From assembly GCF_004146235.1 (NCBI RefSeq), contig NZ_SELO01000002.1, forward strand, positions 62,001 through 126,000: a stretch of DNA of 64,000 nucleotides, given 5' to 3'. The position numbers and the translations under genes are program-made. The notes beneath the pieces are model-generated. The model saw only the letters and a list, made by a program, of their open reading frames with translations, was not told the DNA's origin and ran no database searches. Shown here piece after piece: positions 10,043-19,735 of this stretch (the stretch's first letter is position 1; each line of letters opens with the position of its first letter). The stretch comes from Tropicimonas sp. IMCC6043 (GTDB lineage Bacteria > Pseudomonadota > Alphaproteobacteria > Rhodobacterales > Rhodobacteraceae).

Positions 10043-11827
10043 GTGTGCGGCATTTGCGGCGAGATAACTTTTGACGGAAGCCCGGCAAATGTCGATGCGG
10101 TAGCGGCAATGGCCGACTGTCTGGCGCCGCGCGGCCCCGACAGTTCCGGCGTCGTGGCGCGCGGGGACTGGGCCTTCGGGCACCGCAGGCTGAGGATCAT
10201 CGACCTCTCCGAGGCCGGTGCGCAACCCTTCGTCGACACCGATCTCGGGCTGACCATCGTCTTCAACGGCTGCATATACAACTACAAGGAAATCCGTGCC
10301 GAGCTGGAAGCGAAGGGGCACAGGTTCGCTTCGCATGGCGATACCGAAGTGGTTCTGAAGGCCTGGGCGCAATGGGGCGGCGACGCCATCCCGAAGCTCA
10401 ACGGCATGTTCGCCGTGGCGATCCGCGAGCGCGAGAGTGGCCGAACGATCTTGTTCCGCGACCGCTTCGGCATCAAGCCGCTCTATTATGCCGAGACCGG
10501 CAACGGGCTGCGCTTTGCGTCGACGCTGCCGGCGCTGTTGCGCGCGGGCGGGATCGACACGTCGATCGACCGGGTGGCGTTGCACCACTACATGACATGG
10601 CACGCGGTGGTGCCCGCGCCGCGAACGATCCTCGCTGGCGTCCGCAAGCTGCCCCCGGCGACTATCCGGATCCTCGACGCGGACGGCTCTGTGGCCTCCG
10701 AGCGGCAATATTGGACCCCGAGCTTCGAACGCAGCGCCGAGGACGCGACGCGCAGCGCCGAGGATTGGGAGGAACTGCTGCTCGACGAACTTCGCGCCTC
10801 GGTCCGCCGCCGGATGGTCGCGGACGTGCCGGTGGGCGTGCTGCTCTCGGGCGGCGTCGACAGTTCGCTGATCGTCGGACTGCTGGCCGAAGAGGGCCAG
10901 GCGGATCTTGCCACCTATTCGATCGGCTTCGAGGCGGCGCATGGCGAGAAGGGCGACGAGTTCAAGTATTCCGACCTGATCGCCGAGCATTACGGCACAA
11001 AGCACCACAAGCTGATGATCCCCTCGGCGGAGATGCGGGAAAACCTGCCCCACGCCATACGCGCGATGTCCGAACCGATGGTCTCCTACGACAATATCGG
11101 CTTCTACCTTCTGTCGCGCGAGGTCTCCAAGACGATCAAGGTCGTGCAGTCGGGCCAGGGAGCCGACGAGGTGTTCGGTGGATACCACTGGTACCCGCCG
11201 CTCGCCGACGCCAATGACCCGGTCTCGGCCTATGCCGACGCCTTCTTCGACCGCACCCATGCGCGTCTCGGCGAGCACCTGAATGCCGACTACATGGCGG
11301 ACAAGGACGAGAGCCGCGCCTTCGTGGAGGCGCATTTCGCGATGCCGGGCGCCGATGATCCGGTCGACAAGGCCCTGCGCCAGGACACCAATGTCATGCT
11401 GGTGGACGACCCGGTGAAGCGGGTGGACAACATGACAATGGCATGGGGGCTGGAGGCGCGGGTGCCCTTCCTCGACCACGAGGTGGTCGAGTTCGCCGGA
11501 CGCATCCCGTCGCGCCACAAGCTTGCCGATGGCGGCAAGGGCATCCTCAAGCGCGCGGCGCGCCGGGTGATTCCGACGGAGGTCATCGACCGGCCGAAGG
11601 GCTATTTCCCGGTCCCGGCGCTGAAATACCTCGAGGGTCCCTATCTCGAGATGGTTCGCGGTGCACTCACCAACGAGGCGGCCCGGGCACGTGGCCTCTT
11701 CAAGCAAGACTACCTGGACAAGCTCTTCGCTGATCCCAAGGCGCACATCACCCGCCTGCGCGGCTCCGAACTCTGGCAGGTTGCAATGCTGGAACTGTGG
11801 CTTCAGGCACAGGGGATCGAGGGATGA
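10043..11827 (+). CDS. asnO: N-acetylglutaminylglutamine amidotransferase (asparagine-synthase family)
   Basis: 594 residues with a GTG start after AAAGGAAG. Cleavage of the first residue exposes Cys2 (CGICGE), the nucleophile of class II glutamine amidotransferases. The N-terminal Ntn domain covers about 1-210, and the asparagine-synthase domain carries the pyrophosphate loop LLSGGVDSS near 270. In NAGGN synthesis this type of enzyme amidates N-acetylglutaminylglutamine. The stop overlaps the ngg start (ATGA). Ordinary asparagine synthase is the alternative, but the coupled GNAT/ATP-grasp gene is diagnostic for the osmolyte system. Confidence 0.9.
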   Translation: MCGICGEITFDGSPANVDAVAAMADCLAPRGPDSSGVVARGDWAFGHRRLRIIDLSEAGAQPFVDTDLGLTIVFNGCIYNYKEIRAELEAKGHRFASHGDTEVVLKAWAQWGGDAIPKLNGMFAVAIRERESGRTILFRDRFGIKPLYYAETGNGLRFASTLPALLRAGGIDTSIDRVALHHYMTWHAVVPAPRTILAGVRKLPPATIRILDADGSVASERQYWTPSFERSAEDATRSAEDWEELLLDELRASVRRRMVADVPVGVLLSGGVDSSLIVGLLAEEGQADLATYSIGFEAAHGEKGDEFKYSDLIAEHYGTKHHKLMIPSAEMRENLPHAIRAMSEPMVSYDNIGFYLLSREVSKTIKVVQSGQGADEVFGGYHWYPPLADANDPVSAYADAFFDRTHARLGEHLNADYMADKDESRAFVEAHFAMPGADDPVDKALRQDTNVMLVDDPVKRVDNMTMAWGLEARVPFLDHEVVEFAGRIPSRHKLADGGKGILKRAARRVIPTEVIDRPKGYFPVPALKYLEGPYLEMVRGALTNEAARARGLFKQDYLDKLFADPKAHITRLRGSELWQVAMLELWLQAQGIEG

Positions 11828-13512
11828 CCCAGGACAGCCACCCGGCGCCGACCGAGAATGCCAGCATCGATTGCGGCTGGGGCCGGCTGATCTTTGGTAA
11901 CACATTCGACGACCCGAAGGCGCTGGCGACGACGCTTGCGGCCGAGCAACACACTCGGCGCGACATCGCCTTCTATGTCGAGGACCCGCAAGTGGTCCTC
12001 GCCGAAGCACCGCAGGAGCTCTTTCTCGACCCTTCGATCTCTTTCCGACTCGACCTCACCGCCTTCGAACCTGCGGAGCAGCGCCTACCTGGACTCTCGA
12101 TCCGCCGGCTGACGACCGAGAGAGACGCCGAGGCTATCAACACGATCTATGCCGCGCATGGCATGGTCGAGGTCCCGCCGCATTTCTTCTGGTCGAACCG
12201 CGACGCCCGCGCGATTACCGTTCTGGTGGCCGAGGAGGACGAGACCGGCACAATCCTCGGCACGGTCATGGGCGTGGACCACAAGCTCTCCTGGGGCGAC
12301 CCCGACCACGGCGCATCGCTCTGGTGCCTCGCCGTCTCGCCGCATGCGCGCTATCCCGGCATCGGCAAGGCACTGGTGCGCCGGCTTGCCGAGGAGTTCC
12401 GCGCGCGCGGCGCGACGACAATGGATCTCTCGGTGCTGCATGACAACTCCGAGGCGATGAAGCTCTACGAGAAGCTCGGCTTCGAGCGCTTCCAGGCCTT
12501 CACGATCAAGCGCAAGAACCCGATCAACGAGCCGCTCTTCGTCGGCGACTACGAGACCGACGGCCTGAACCCCTATGCGCAGATCATCGTCAAGGAGGCC
12601 CGCAGGCGTGGGATCTTCGTCGAGGTGATCGACGCCGAGGCCGGGCTTTTCGAGTTGCAGATGGGCGGGCGGCGGATCAAGTGCCGCGAGGCGCTGAGCG
12701 AGTTGACCAGCGCCGTCGCCATGTCGATCTGCGACGACAAGCGGGTGACGCGGCGGATCGTCTCCGCAGCGGGAGTGCGGACCGCCGAACAGGCCCCCGA
12801 GGACAGCCCCGCGGCGCGCGCGGCCTTCCTCGCGGAGCACGGCGCCGTGGTGGTCAAGCCGGCCCGCGGCGAGATGGGCGACGGTGTCTCGGTCGACCTG
12901 CGCACACCCGAGGAGGTCGAGGCGGCCGTGGAACGGGCGCGGAATGTCTGTTCCGACATCATCGTCGAGAGCTATCTCGATGGTGAGGACCTGCGCCTCG
13001 TTGTGATCGACTACAAGGTCGTCGCCGCCGCGATCCGTCGCCGCCCGATGATCACCGGCGACGGCACACATACCGCGCGCGAACTCATCGAAACCCAAAG
13101 CCGTCGCCGCGCGGCCCAAACCGGCGGCGAGAGCACCATTCCCTGCGACGCGGAGACCGAGCGTTGCCTCGCCATGGCCGGTTTCGGCTATGACGACGTG
13201 GTACCGAAAGGCACCGAGGTCACGGTGCGCAAGACCGCGAATCTGCATACCGGCGGCCTGATCCTCGACGTTACCGAGGAGACCCACCCAGCGCTTATCG
13301 ACGCGGCGATCAAATGCGCCCGTGCGATTGGAATTCCGGTGACGGGAATCGACTTCATCGTCCGGAGCCCGAGGCAGTCCGACTATATCTTCATCGAGGC
13401 GAACGAGCGGCCGGGACTGGCCAATCACGAGCCGCAGCCAACGGCGCAGCGGTTCATTGACTTGCTGTTCCCGATGACGGTGGCGAGCGAAGCGGCCTAT
13501 CTCTCCGAGTAG
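11824..13512 (+). CDS. ngg: N-acetylglutaminylglutamine synthetase (GNAT plus ATP-grasp)
   Basis: 562 residues. A GNAT acetyltransferase domain (about 90-235, with the acetyl-CoA loop region HARYPGIGKALVRRL) is followed by an ATP-grasp ligase domain (about 290-562, with VVKPARGEMGDGVSV and IFIEANERPGL). The fusion acetylates glutamine and joins two glutamines to make the dipeptide that AsnO amidates. The ATG at 11824 overlaps the asnO stop. It is the last gene of the pair and a strong hairpin follows. Confidence 0.9.
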   Translation: MTQDSHPAPTENASIDCGWGRLIFGNTFDDPKALATTLAAEQHTRRDIAFYVEDPQVVLAEAPQELFLDPSISFRLDLTAFEPAEQRLPGLSIRRLTTERDAEAINTIYAAHGMVEVPPHFFWSNRDARAITVLVAEEDETGTILGTVMGVDHKLSWGDPDHGASLWCLAVSPHARYPGIGKALVRRLAEEFRARGATTMDLSVLHDNSEAMKLYEKLGFERFQAFTIKRKNPINEPLFVGDYETDGLNPYAQIIVKEARRRGIFVEVIDAEAGLFELQMGGRRIKCREALSELTSAVAMSICDDKRVTRRIVSAAGVRTAEQAPEDSPAARAAFLAEHGAVVVKPARGEMGDGVSVDLRTPEEVEAAVERARNVCSDIIVESYLDGEDLRLVVIDYKVVAAAIRRRPMITGDGTHTARELIETQSRRRAAQTGGESTIPCDAETERCLAMAGFGYDDVVPKGTEVTVRKTANLHTGGLILDVTEETHPALIDAAIKCARAIGIPVTGIDFIVRSPRQSDYIFIEANERPGLANHEPQPTAQRFIDLLFPMTVASEAAYLSE

Positions 13513-13566
13513 GCATGGCGCGGCGCTGCCGCGTCGCCCCGAATGAGATCTTCACGTACTGGAGAG

Positions 13567-13588
13567 AAGCGGGCCGGCGGGCCCGCTT
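13567..13588. terminator. Hairpin terminator between convergent genes
   Basis: Perfect 8-bp arms (AAGCGGGC and GCCCGCTT) with a 6-base loop lie between ngg on the plus strand and the small lipoprotein gene on the minus strand. The arms end in AA/TT but no long U-tract follows. It probably works for both directions. Confidence 0.6.
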
Positions 13589-13609
13589 CCCGATTCTGCC
13601 GTTCTGAAA

Positions 13610-13984
13610 TCAGCGGACGACGTTGTAGCCGCGGCCACGCATGCAGTTGGCGATAATGGTTTCCTTGCGCCGCTGCTGGTCGACGGCGCCCGAAACGGCA
13701 CCGGCGCCGGCGCCGATCAGGGCGGCGTCGCGGACATTCGTGCCCTGGTTGGCAAAGAGCGCGGTTCCGCCGGCGGCGACGGCAGCCGCGCCGAGCATCT
13801 GCCCGCCGGTGCTGGGCGCGAACGCGCCTTGCTGCTCGGCGAGCGACTGGCAGGCTGCGAGGTCGTTGGAATAGTTCGGCCCGACCGCCCCGTCGATCAC
13901 CGGCTGATAGCTTGAGCCCGAGTTAACGCAGGCGGCTGTGAGGCCGGCGAGAGCGAGAGTGGAGATGGATTTGGCGAGGCGCAT
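13610..13984 (-). CDS. Small glycine-zipper lipoprotein
   Basis: 124 residues. A lipoprotein signal ends in the lipobox LTAAC (Cys19). The middle is rich in Ala/Gly with small-residue spacing (GGQMLGAAAVAAGGTALF and AALIGAGAGAVSGA), typical of glycine-zipper segments in outer-membrane-associated lipoproteins. A conserved-looking C-terminal ANCMRGRGYNVV pairs with a second Cys. The function is unknown; an envelope-stability role is a guess. It stands alone, facing the osmolyte genes tail to tail. Confidence 0.8.
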   Translation of the reverse strand: MRLAKSISTLALAGLTAACVNSGSSYQPVIDGAVGPNYSNDLAACQSLAEQQGAFAPSTGGQMLGAAAVAAGGTALFANQGTNVRDAALIGAGAGAVSGAVDQQRRKETIIANCMRGRGYNVVR

Positions 13985-14175
13985 GGAAGGCCCTTTCGTC
14001 AGTTATGATTTTTTTTGCTCTGGCGGCCCGGTCGATGGTCCGCTCAGCCCTTTTAGCGCGGGATTGGACTCCGCGACAACAATTCATCAACGGGACGACT
14101 GACCCACGAGCGTGACCTTGCTCTTTTCGCGCGTTGCGGCCTACGCTCTCCCTGCGAACAGATGGGAGGACATCC

Positions 14176-14607
14176 ATGAAGACGATACTGACCGCGCTCG
14201 GCCTGTGCCTGCTGGCCACCGGCGCGTTTGCCGAGGGTATGGTGCACAAGGTGGCGATCCATGTCGACCAGAACGACCCGCAGGTGCTGAACATGGCGCT
14301 GAACAACGTTCAGAATCTCAACGCCTATTACGAGGAGATGGGCGACACCGTGGAGGTCGAACTGGTCGCCTACGGGCCGGGACTGCTCATGCTCATGGCC
14401 GACAAGTCACCGGTGCGGGACCGGATCTCAACCATGGGTCTCGAGATGGAAAACCTGACATTCTCGGCCTGCGGCAACACGATCCAGAACATCGAGAAGA
14501 AGACCGGGGCCCCCGTTTCACTGGTGGAGGAGGCCCAGGTCGTACCTTCGGGCGTGGCTCGGCTGGTCGAGTTGCAGGAGCAGGGCTTCAGCTATGTGAG
14601 ACCCTGA
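14176..14607 (+). CDS. Exported DsrE-like sulfur-relay family protein
   Basis: 143 residues. The signal peptide MKTILTALGLCLLATGAFA predicts periplasmic location. The mature part has the DsrE-like alpha/beta pattern (HKVAIHVDQNDPQVLNMALNN, VELVAYGPGLLML) with a single conserved-position Cys in FSACGNT. The start at 14176 follows GGGAGGAC; an in-frame upstream ATG has no such site. Periplasmic DsrE-like proteins are common in proteobacteria and may carry sulfur, but no reaction is established. The next gene encodes a rhodanese fusion, which supports a sulfur theme. Confidence 0.8.
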   Translation: MKTILTALGLCLLATGAFAEGMVHKVAIHVDQNDPQVLNMALNNVQNLNAYYEEMGDTVEVELVAYGPGLLMLMADKSPVRDRISTMGLEMENLTFSACGNTIQNIEKKTGAPVSLVEEAQVVPSGVARLVELQEQGFSYVRP

Positions 14608-14738
14608 CCGAGGTCCGGCCGGCGGGACGACCGCCTGTCGGCCGGCACGGCCCCAGTTGAAAATCACGCGCCCGGGGAAGAGACTGGCCGAATGGCCGGC
14701 GGCCCCCCGCCGCGCCTGATGGGAAAGGGAAGCGCGCA

Positions 14739-15395
14739 ATGTCAGAGGCAACGCAGGCGACGGTTACCCCCGTCGAGGTTCATCAGATCCACGACTGGCT
14801 CGAGGGCAACCAGATCCTTCTGGTCGATGTCCGCGAGACGTCGGAATACGAGATCGAGCATATCTCAGGAGCGCTGTTGCTGCCGATGTCGAGCTTCGAT
14901 CCGGAGACTTTCCCGCAGGTTCCGGGCAAAAAGGTCGTGCTGCATTGTGCGGTCGGAAAACGCTCGGAGGCGGCGGGCAAGATGCTGCTGAAGGAAGGGC
15001 ACACGGACGTCGCTCACATGGTCGGTGGGCTCGTGGCCTGGAAGGCCGCGGGCTTTGCGACCGAGATCCAGATTGCACCGCATTCGGAACCGGAGGCGCC
15101 GGTATTCCTCTGCCCGCCGCCGGGCGAGGTTCTGCGCAAGGAATATCTCGAGCCGCTCGGCATTGCGCCGGCCGACCTGGCGGCGCGGATCGGCGTCCTG
15201 GAGGGCACGATCAAGGACGTGCTGTCCGGCAACCGACCAATCGGCGTGGAACTGTCGTTACGTCTCGCACGCTACTTCAGCACGGCGTCGGATTTCTGGG
15301 TACACCTTCAGGTCGAGCACGACCTCGAGCGCACCCGCCACAGTGTCGGCGATCAGATCCGTCGGGACATCCAACCCAGGACATCCCTCGGATAA
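14739..15395 (+). CDS. Rhodanese domain fused to HigA-like XRE antitoxin domain
   Basis: 218 residues in two parts. Residues 8-110 are a single-domain rhodanese with active-site Cys70 in CAVGKR (Cys70 and Arg75), implying sulfur-transfer or sulfide-sensing chemistry. Residues about 122-205 match the HigA/VapI-type helix-turn-helix antitoxin (PPGEVLRKEYLEPLGI, then LAARIGV, LSGNRPIGVELSLRLARYF). No HigB-like toxin reading frame lies on either side. A redox- or sulfur-responsive DNA-binding regulator is a plausible role. The open frame is uninterrupted, so this is a true fusion. Confidence 0.85.
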   Translation: MSEATQATVTPVEVHQIHDWLEGNQILLVDVRETSEYEIEHISGALLLPMSSFDPETFPQVPGKKVVLHCAVGKRSEAAGKMLLKEGHTDVAHMVGGLVAWKAAGFATEIQIAPHSEPEAPVFLCPPPGEVLRKEYLEPLGIAPADLAARIGVLEGTIKDVLSGNRPIGVELSLRLARYFSTASDFWVHLQVEHDLERTRHSVGDQIRRDIQPRTSLG

Positions 15396-15454
15396 CGGGA
15401 ACCACGGCCGGAACCGCGCATGGTGCATTTCCGGCAAGCGCTCGACCTGCGGCG

Positions 15455-16825
15455 CTACCCGAGAACGGCCTCGATGGCCGCCCGTGTCGCCTCCACGATC
15501 TGGTCCGCTTCGGCTTTCGACAGGCACAGCGGCGGTGCGAAGCCGATGATGTCGCCCTGCGGCATGGCCCGCGCGATCACGCCACGCTCCAGCATCGCCG
15601 CAACCACCTTCGCGCCCATGCCCTGGGACGCATCGAAGAAGCTGCGCGTGTCCCGATCGGCGACCAGTTCGACGGCGCAGAGCATGCCTTCGCCGCGAAC
15701 CTCGCCGACATTGGCGTGGTCTCCCACGGCGGCCCGCATGGCGTTGTTGAGATAGGCGCCCGTTTCAGCCGCGTTCTTCACAAGCCCCAGCTCGTCGATC
15801 AGCGTGAGATTGGCGATGCCGGCCGCCGCGCCGATCGGGTGCGCCGAATAAGTCCAGCCATGGCCCATGACGCCGTTCTCGTCGGTTCCGCGCGCAAGAA
15901 CCTCCCACATCCGCTGACTGACGATCGACGCCGAGAGCGGCGCGTAGGCCGAGGTCAATCCCTTGGCGCTGGTGATTAGGTCCGGCTTCATCCCGAAATG
16001 CTCGGAACCGAACAAGCTGCCAAGGCGGCCGAACCCGGTTACCACCTCGTCGGCGATCAGCAGGATGTCGTGCCGGTCCAACACCTGCTGGATCGCCGGC
16101 CAGTAGCCGGCAGGCGGCGGAACGATTCCACCGGTTCCCAGAACCGGCTCGCCGATGAAGGCGGCAATGGTGTCTGCGCCCTCGCGAGCGATCATCTGTT
16201 CCAGTTGCTCCACGCAATGGGCGACGAAATTGGCCTCGCTCATGGCAAGGTCCGACCGGCGAAAGAAATATGGCGCCTCGGTATGGAGTATCGGAGCCAA
16301 CGGCAGGTCGAATTTCGTGTGGAACAGGTCCAGCCCTGTCAGCGAGCCCGTCATCAGCCCGGAGCCGTGATAGCCGCGCCAGCGCGAGATGATCTTCTTC
16401 TTCTGCGGCCGGCCGAGAATGTTGTTGTAGTACCACACGAGCTTGAGGTTGGTTTCGTTCGCGTCCGAGCCGCCGAGCCCGAAATACACCCGCGCCATGT
16501 GGTCCGGCGCCCGGTCCATGACCATCTTCGCGAGCGTGATCGAGGCCTCCGAACCATGGCCGGCATAGGCGTGGTAATAGCTCAGCTCGCGCGCCTGCGT
16601 GGCGATCGCCTCCGCGATCTCCTGCCGGCCGTAACCAACATTGACGCAATAGAGCCCGGCAAACCCATCCAGCAGGCGGTTGCCGTCGCGATCGGTGATA
16701 AAGACACCCTCGCCACCCGTGACGATCCGTTGCGGAGCCTCGCCACGGGCGAACTGCCCCAGATGGGTCGAGGGGTGAAAGAAGCTCTCGCGGTCCCATT
16801 TCGCCAGTTCGTCATTCGTCAGCAT
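15455..16825 (-). CDS. doeD: Class III aminotransferase, probable L-2,4-diaminobutyrate transaminase
   Basis: 456 residues, a fold-type I PLP enzyme. Asp259 ([12 protein letters not shown]) binds the pyridine nitrogen and Lys288 (SAKGL) forms the Schiff base. The ATG at 16825 has AAAGGA six bases before it; an ATG 15 bases upstream lacks one. In ectoine breakdown, DoeD converts diaminobutyrate to aspartate semialdehyde, and the neighbouring eutB, eutC, doeA, doeB and AsnC-type genes support that. Taurine or beta-alanine transaminase are the alternatives by sequence alone. Confidence 0.8.
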   Translation of the reverse strand: MLTNDELAKWDRESFFHPSTHLGQFARGEAPQRIVTGGEGVFITDRDGNRLLDGFAGLYCVNVGYGRQEIAEAIATQARELSYYHAYAGHGSEASITLAKMVMDRAPDHMARVYFGLGGSDANETNLKLVWYYNNILGRPQKKKIISRWRGYHGSGLMTGSLTGLDLFHTKFDLPLAPILHTEAPYFFRRSDLAMSEANFVAHCVEQLEQMIAREGADTIAAFIGEPVLGTGGIVPPPAGYWPAIQQVLDRHDILLIADEVVTGFGRLGSLFGSEHFGMKPDLITSAKGLTSAYAPLSASIVSQRMWEVLARGTDENGVMGHGWTYSAHPIGAAAGIANLTLIDELGLVKNAAETGAYLNNAMRAAVGDHANVGEVRGEGMLCAVELVADRDTRSFFDASQGMGAKVVAAMLERGVIARAMPQGDIIGFAPPLCLSKAEADQIVEATRAAIEAVLG

Positions 16826-17075
16826 GTCCAGTCCTTTCATCCTCGGTCGCGCCCGGCACAAGTGCCCCCTCCGGCATCAAGCCGAATCCGATTGTCCGCA
16901 AAGTCAATCAAGACGACGGGTCGCCTGTCGGCGTCTCCCTCCGTTTGCCGTCATACTGCCGGAAAACGCCGAGAGAATTCTCCGGGCTTCCCGTATCCCG
17001 ACAGAGAGTTTCTCTTTTTTTGCGGTGGTCGGACGGAAAACCCGTCTGTCGGCGCGGCGTGGTGCGGTGTCGGAC

Positions 17076-17555
17076 CTAGCCGCGCAGGAGCCCGAGAGCG
17101 GGTGGCACGTCCTTGATCGACTTGGTGACGATGTAGCTGAAGTAACGCTGCACGCCGGCGCGGCTTTCGAGTAGCCCGTCCATCAGCGCCTGGAAGCTCT
17201 CAATGTCGCGTTCCACGATATGGAGCAGGTAGTCGTAGCCACCGCCGATCGCCCAGCAGCCGATGATCTCGTCCATGCGCCCGACCACGCTCTCGAAGAC
17301 CCGGAAGCTCTCGGAACGGTGGCTTTCCAGTTCGACGGTGACGAAGACTTGTACATGCGCGCCCAGACCGGCGAGGTCGATCTCGGCCCGGTATCCACGG
17401 ATCAGGCCAGCGTCTTCCAGCCGTTTCATGCGCTCCCAGCAGGGCGTCGGCGACAGGTTGACCCGCGCTGCGAGCTCGGTCTTGGCGATACGGCCCTCAC
17501 GCGACAGGGTCGCCAGTATCGCGATGTCGCGGGCGTCGAGGCGAAGGGGAGGCAT
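17076..17555 (-). CDS. doeX: AsnC/Lrp-family regulator of ectoine use
   Basis: About 159 residues: N-terminal helix-turn-helix (LDARDIAILATLSREGRIAK, then LSPTPCWERMKRLEDAGLI) and a C-terminal RAM ligand domain. The ATG at 17555 is chosen; a GTG 24 bases upstream is possible. It is divergent from eutB and adjacent to doeD, the arrangement of the AsnC-type regulator (DoeX) in ectoine clusters. By family it would respond to an amino acid such as diaminobutyrate or its acetyl derivative. Confidence 0.82.
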   Translation of the reverse strand: MPPLRLDARDIAILATLSREGRIAKTELAARVNLSPTPCWERMKRLEDAGLIRGYRAEIDLAGLGAHVQVFVTVELESHRSESFRVFESVVGRMDEIIGCWAIGGGYDYLLHIVERDIESFQALMDGLLESRAGVQRYFSYIVTKSIKDVPPALGLLRG

Positions 17556-17813
17556 GGATCGCTTGTTCCCGGAGGCCACGGGAATGTCAATCTGGACAAG
17601 ACGCCGATCCTGAGTGAATCCTTACGTCATGTCGCATTGGCCGCTCTCTCGAAACGATGTCTCACAGAGAGACGGCCGTGCCGGGACAAATTGCGATCGA
17701 AACCGGACGCCCGGCCTTCCGGCACGATGCGCCGTTCCCGTCTCTTGGGAACGGGCTCGGGCAGAGCGGAACCCCGGCAGTTCACAGAAACCGCTTCGCC
17801 GCGGGGCCGGCAC

Positions 17814-18770
17814 ATGGTGACGCCGGAGGACATCGCGGCGGCGGCGGACCGGGTCCGGGACACGGTCCGCGTGACCCCGGTCAAGCCATCGCCCAGCCTG
17901 TCGGAACTCGCGGGCGGTCCGGTCTGGCTGAAATGCGAACACCACCAGAAAACCGGCGCCTTCAAGCTGCGCGGGGCGGCCAACGCCGTCGCTCGGTTGG
18001 GAAAGGTGGCCGGTGTCACGACCGCCTCGACCGGGAACCACGGGCGCGCACTCGCCCATGCGGCGCGCGCCGTGGGCCTGCCGGCGGTGATCTGCGTCTC
18101 GCGGCTGGTGCCGCAGAACAAGCTCGACGCGATCGCCGATCTCGGAGCGGAAGCGCGGGTGATCGGCGCGACGCAGGACGAGGCTTTCGAGGAGGCGCGG
18201 CGCCTGGAGCGGGAGGAGGGCTTCGCCATGATCCCGCCTTTCGACCACGCCGACGTGATCGCCGGACAGGGAACGCTGGGGCTGGAGATCCTCGACCAGA
18301 TCCCGGAGGCCGGCGCCATCGCCATCCCGCTCTCGGGAGGCGGGCTCCTGGCGGGCGTGGCGCTGGCGGCAAAGCACCGCCGCCCCGACATACGCATCAT
18401 CGGCATCAGCATGGCGCGCGGCGCGGCCATGGCCGCCAGCCTCGCGGCCGGCCACCCCGTCACCGTGGAGGAAGTCGAAACGCTGGCCGACAGTCTCGGC
18501 GGCGGTATCGGGCTCGACAACCGTCTCACTTTCGCGCTCTGCCGCGACCTGGTGGACGAGGTCATCCTGCTGGGCGAGGATGAGATTGCCGCCGGCATCC
18601 GCCACCTCGCCATAGCGGACGGGGAAATGGTCGAGGGCGCGGCTGCCGTCGGCGCCGGCGCGATCCTGGCCGGACGGCTCGTTGCGGGGCAGGTGCCGCT
18701 GGTGCTGCTCCTGTCGGGAAGAAACATCGACCCGGCCCGCCACGCGGCCATAGTAGCGGAGGAGAGATGA
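17814..18770 (+). CDS. eutB: Hydroxyectoine utilization dehydratase EutB
   Basis: 318 residues, threonine-dehydratase-like PLP enzyme. Lys51 in KTGAFKLRGA is the cofactor lysine, TASTGNHGRA the substrate loop and PLSGGGLLAG the phosphate-binding loop. In the proposed hydroxyectoine route EutB and EutC turn the hydroxylated intermediate into the ectoine-type one. The ATG at 17814 is followed directly by an in-frame GTG; the ribosome site is weak. The stop overlaps the eutC start (ATGA). Threonine dehydratase is the alternative without the context. Confidence 0.85.
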   Translation: MVTPEDIAAAADRVRDTVRVTPVKPSPSLSELAGGPVWLKCEHHQKTGAFKLRGAANAVARLGKVAGVTTASTGNHGRALAHAARAVGLPAVICVSRLVPQNKLDAIADLGAEARVIGATQDEAFEEARRLEREEGFAMIPPFDHADVIAGQGTLGLEILDQIPEAGAIAIPLSGGGLLAGVALAAKHRRPDIRIIGISMARGAAMAASLAAGHPVTVEEVETLADSLGGGIGLDNRLTFALCRDLVDEVILLGEDEIAAGIRHLAIADGEMVEGAAAVGAGAILAGRLVAGQVPLVLLLSGRNIDPARHAAIVAEER

Positions 18771-19726
18771 GCGATATCGTCATCCTGCACGAGGCGGAGC
18801 TGCGCGCACGGCTGCCGCTTGATCTGCGCGCTGTCGACGTGGTCGAGAGGGCCTTTGCCACGCTGGCGGACGGCGGCGTGGTGATGCCGCCGATCCTGTC
18901 CATGCATATGCCGGACGTGAACGGCGAGCTCGACGTGAAGACCGCCTATGTGCCCGGATTGTCGGGATTTGCGGTCAAGATCTCGCCGGGTTTTTTCGAC
19001 AACCCGGCGAAGGGCCTGCCCTCTACCTCCGGACTGATGGTGGTGCTCTCAGCCGAGACGGGGCAGGTGCGCGCGGTGCTGCTCGACAACGGCTACCTGA
19101 CCGATCTGCGTACGGCGGCGGCGGGCGGGGTTGCGGCTCGGCACCTCGCACGTGCAGATGCAAGCCGCGCCGCGATCTTCGGCGCAGGAGTTCAGGCGCG
19201 CCTGCAACTTCAGGCGCTGCGCCTGGTGCGGCCAGTTACCGACGCGGTGATCTGGGCGCGCGACCCGGCCCGGGCGCAGGCACTGGCCGATTCCGTCACC
19301 GAAGACGGGTTTTCTGCGCGTGCCACCGCCGATCCCGCCGAGGCCGCCGGCTTCGCCGATATCCTCGTTACCACCACGCCCGCCACCGAGCCGATCCTGC
19401 AAGCCGACTGGCTGCGACCGGGCCAGCACGTGACCGCCATGGGCAGTGATCAGGCCGGCAAGAACGAGCTCGACCCGCGCTGCCTCGCCCGCGCCGACCT
19501 CTATGTCGCCGATCGCCTGAGCCAGACGCAGGCACTGGGCGAGCTGCGCGCAGCGCTCGCCGCCGGGACGATGGACACCGCCCTGACGCCTCCGGAGCTC
19601 GGCGAGATCGTCACCGGCCGCCGCCCCGGCCGGAGCGACCCCGACCAGATTACCATTGCCGACCTGACCGGCACGGGCGTGCAGGACACGGCCATCGCCA
19701 CCCACGCGCTCGCCGCGTTTTCCTGA
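18767..19726 (+). CDS. eutC: Ornithine cyclodeaminase-family protein EutC
   Basis: 319 residues of the ornithine cyclodeaminase/mu-crystallin family, with the NAD-binding motif IFGAGVQARLQL near 133-144 and a substrate region (KTAYVPGLSGFAVKISPGF) near the N-terminus. It works with EutB in hydroxyectoine catabolism, probably as an NAD-dependent oxidoreductase or cyclodeaminase. It is translationally coupled to eutB and followed nine bases later by doeA. Confidence 0.87.
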   Translation: MSDIVILHEAELRARLPLDLRAVDVVERAFATLADGGVVMPPILSMHMPDVNGELDVKTAYVPGLSGFAVKISPGFFDNPAKGLPSTSGLMVVLSAETGQVRAVLLDNGYLTDLRTAAAGGVAARHLARADASRAAIFGAGVQARLQLQALRLVRPVTDAVIWARDPARAQALADSVTEDGFSARATADPAEAAGFADILVTTTPATEPILQADWLRPGQHVTAMGSDQAGKNELDPRCLARADLYVADRLSQTQALGELRAALAAGTMDTALTPPELGEIVTGRRPGRSDPDQITIADLTGTGVQDTAIATHALAAFS

Positions 19727-19735
19727 GGAGCCCAG

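Noticed and set aside
10001-12010. Long open frame on the minus strand opposite asnO
   Set aside because: Arg/His-rich shadow of asnO with no family resemblance; the plus-strand frame has Cys2, the pyrophosphate loop and proper coupling to ngg.
14739-15395. Complete HigBA toxin-antitoxin system
   Set aside because: Only a HigA-like domain is present, fused to rhodanese; no HigB-like frame lies within the flanking gaps.
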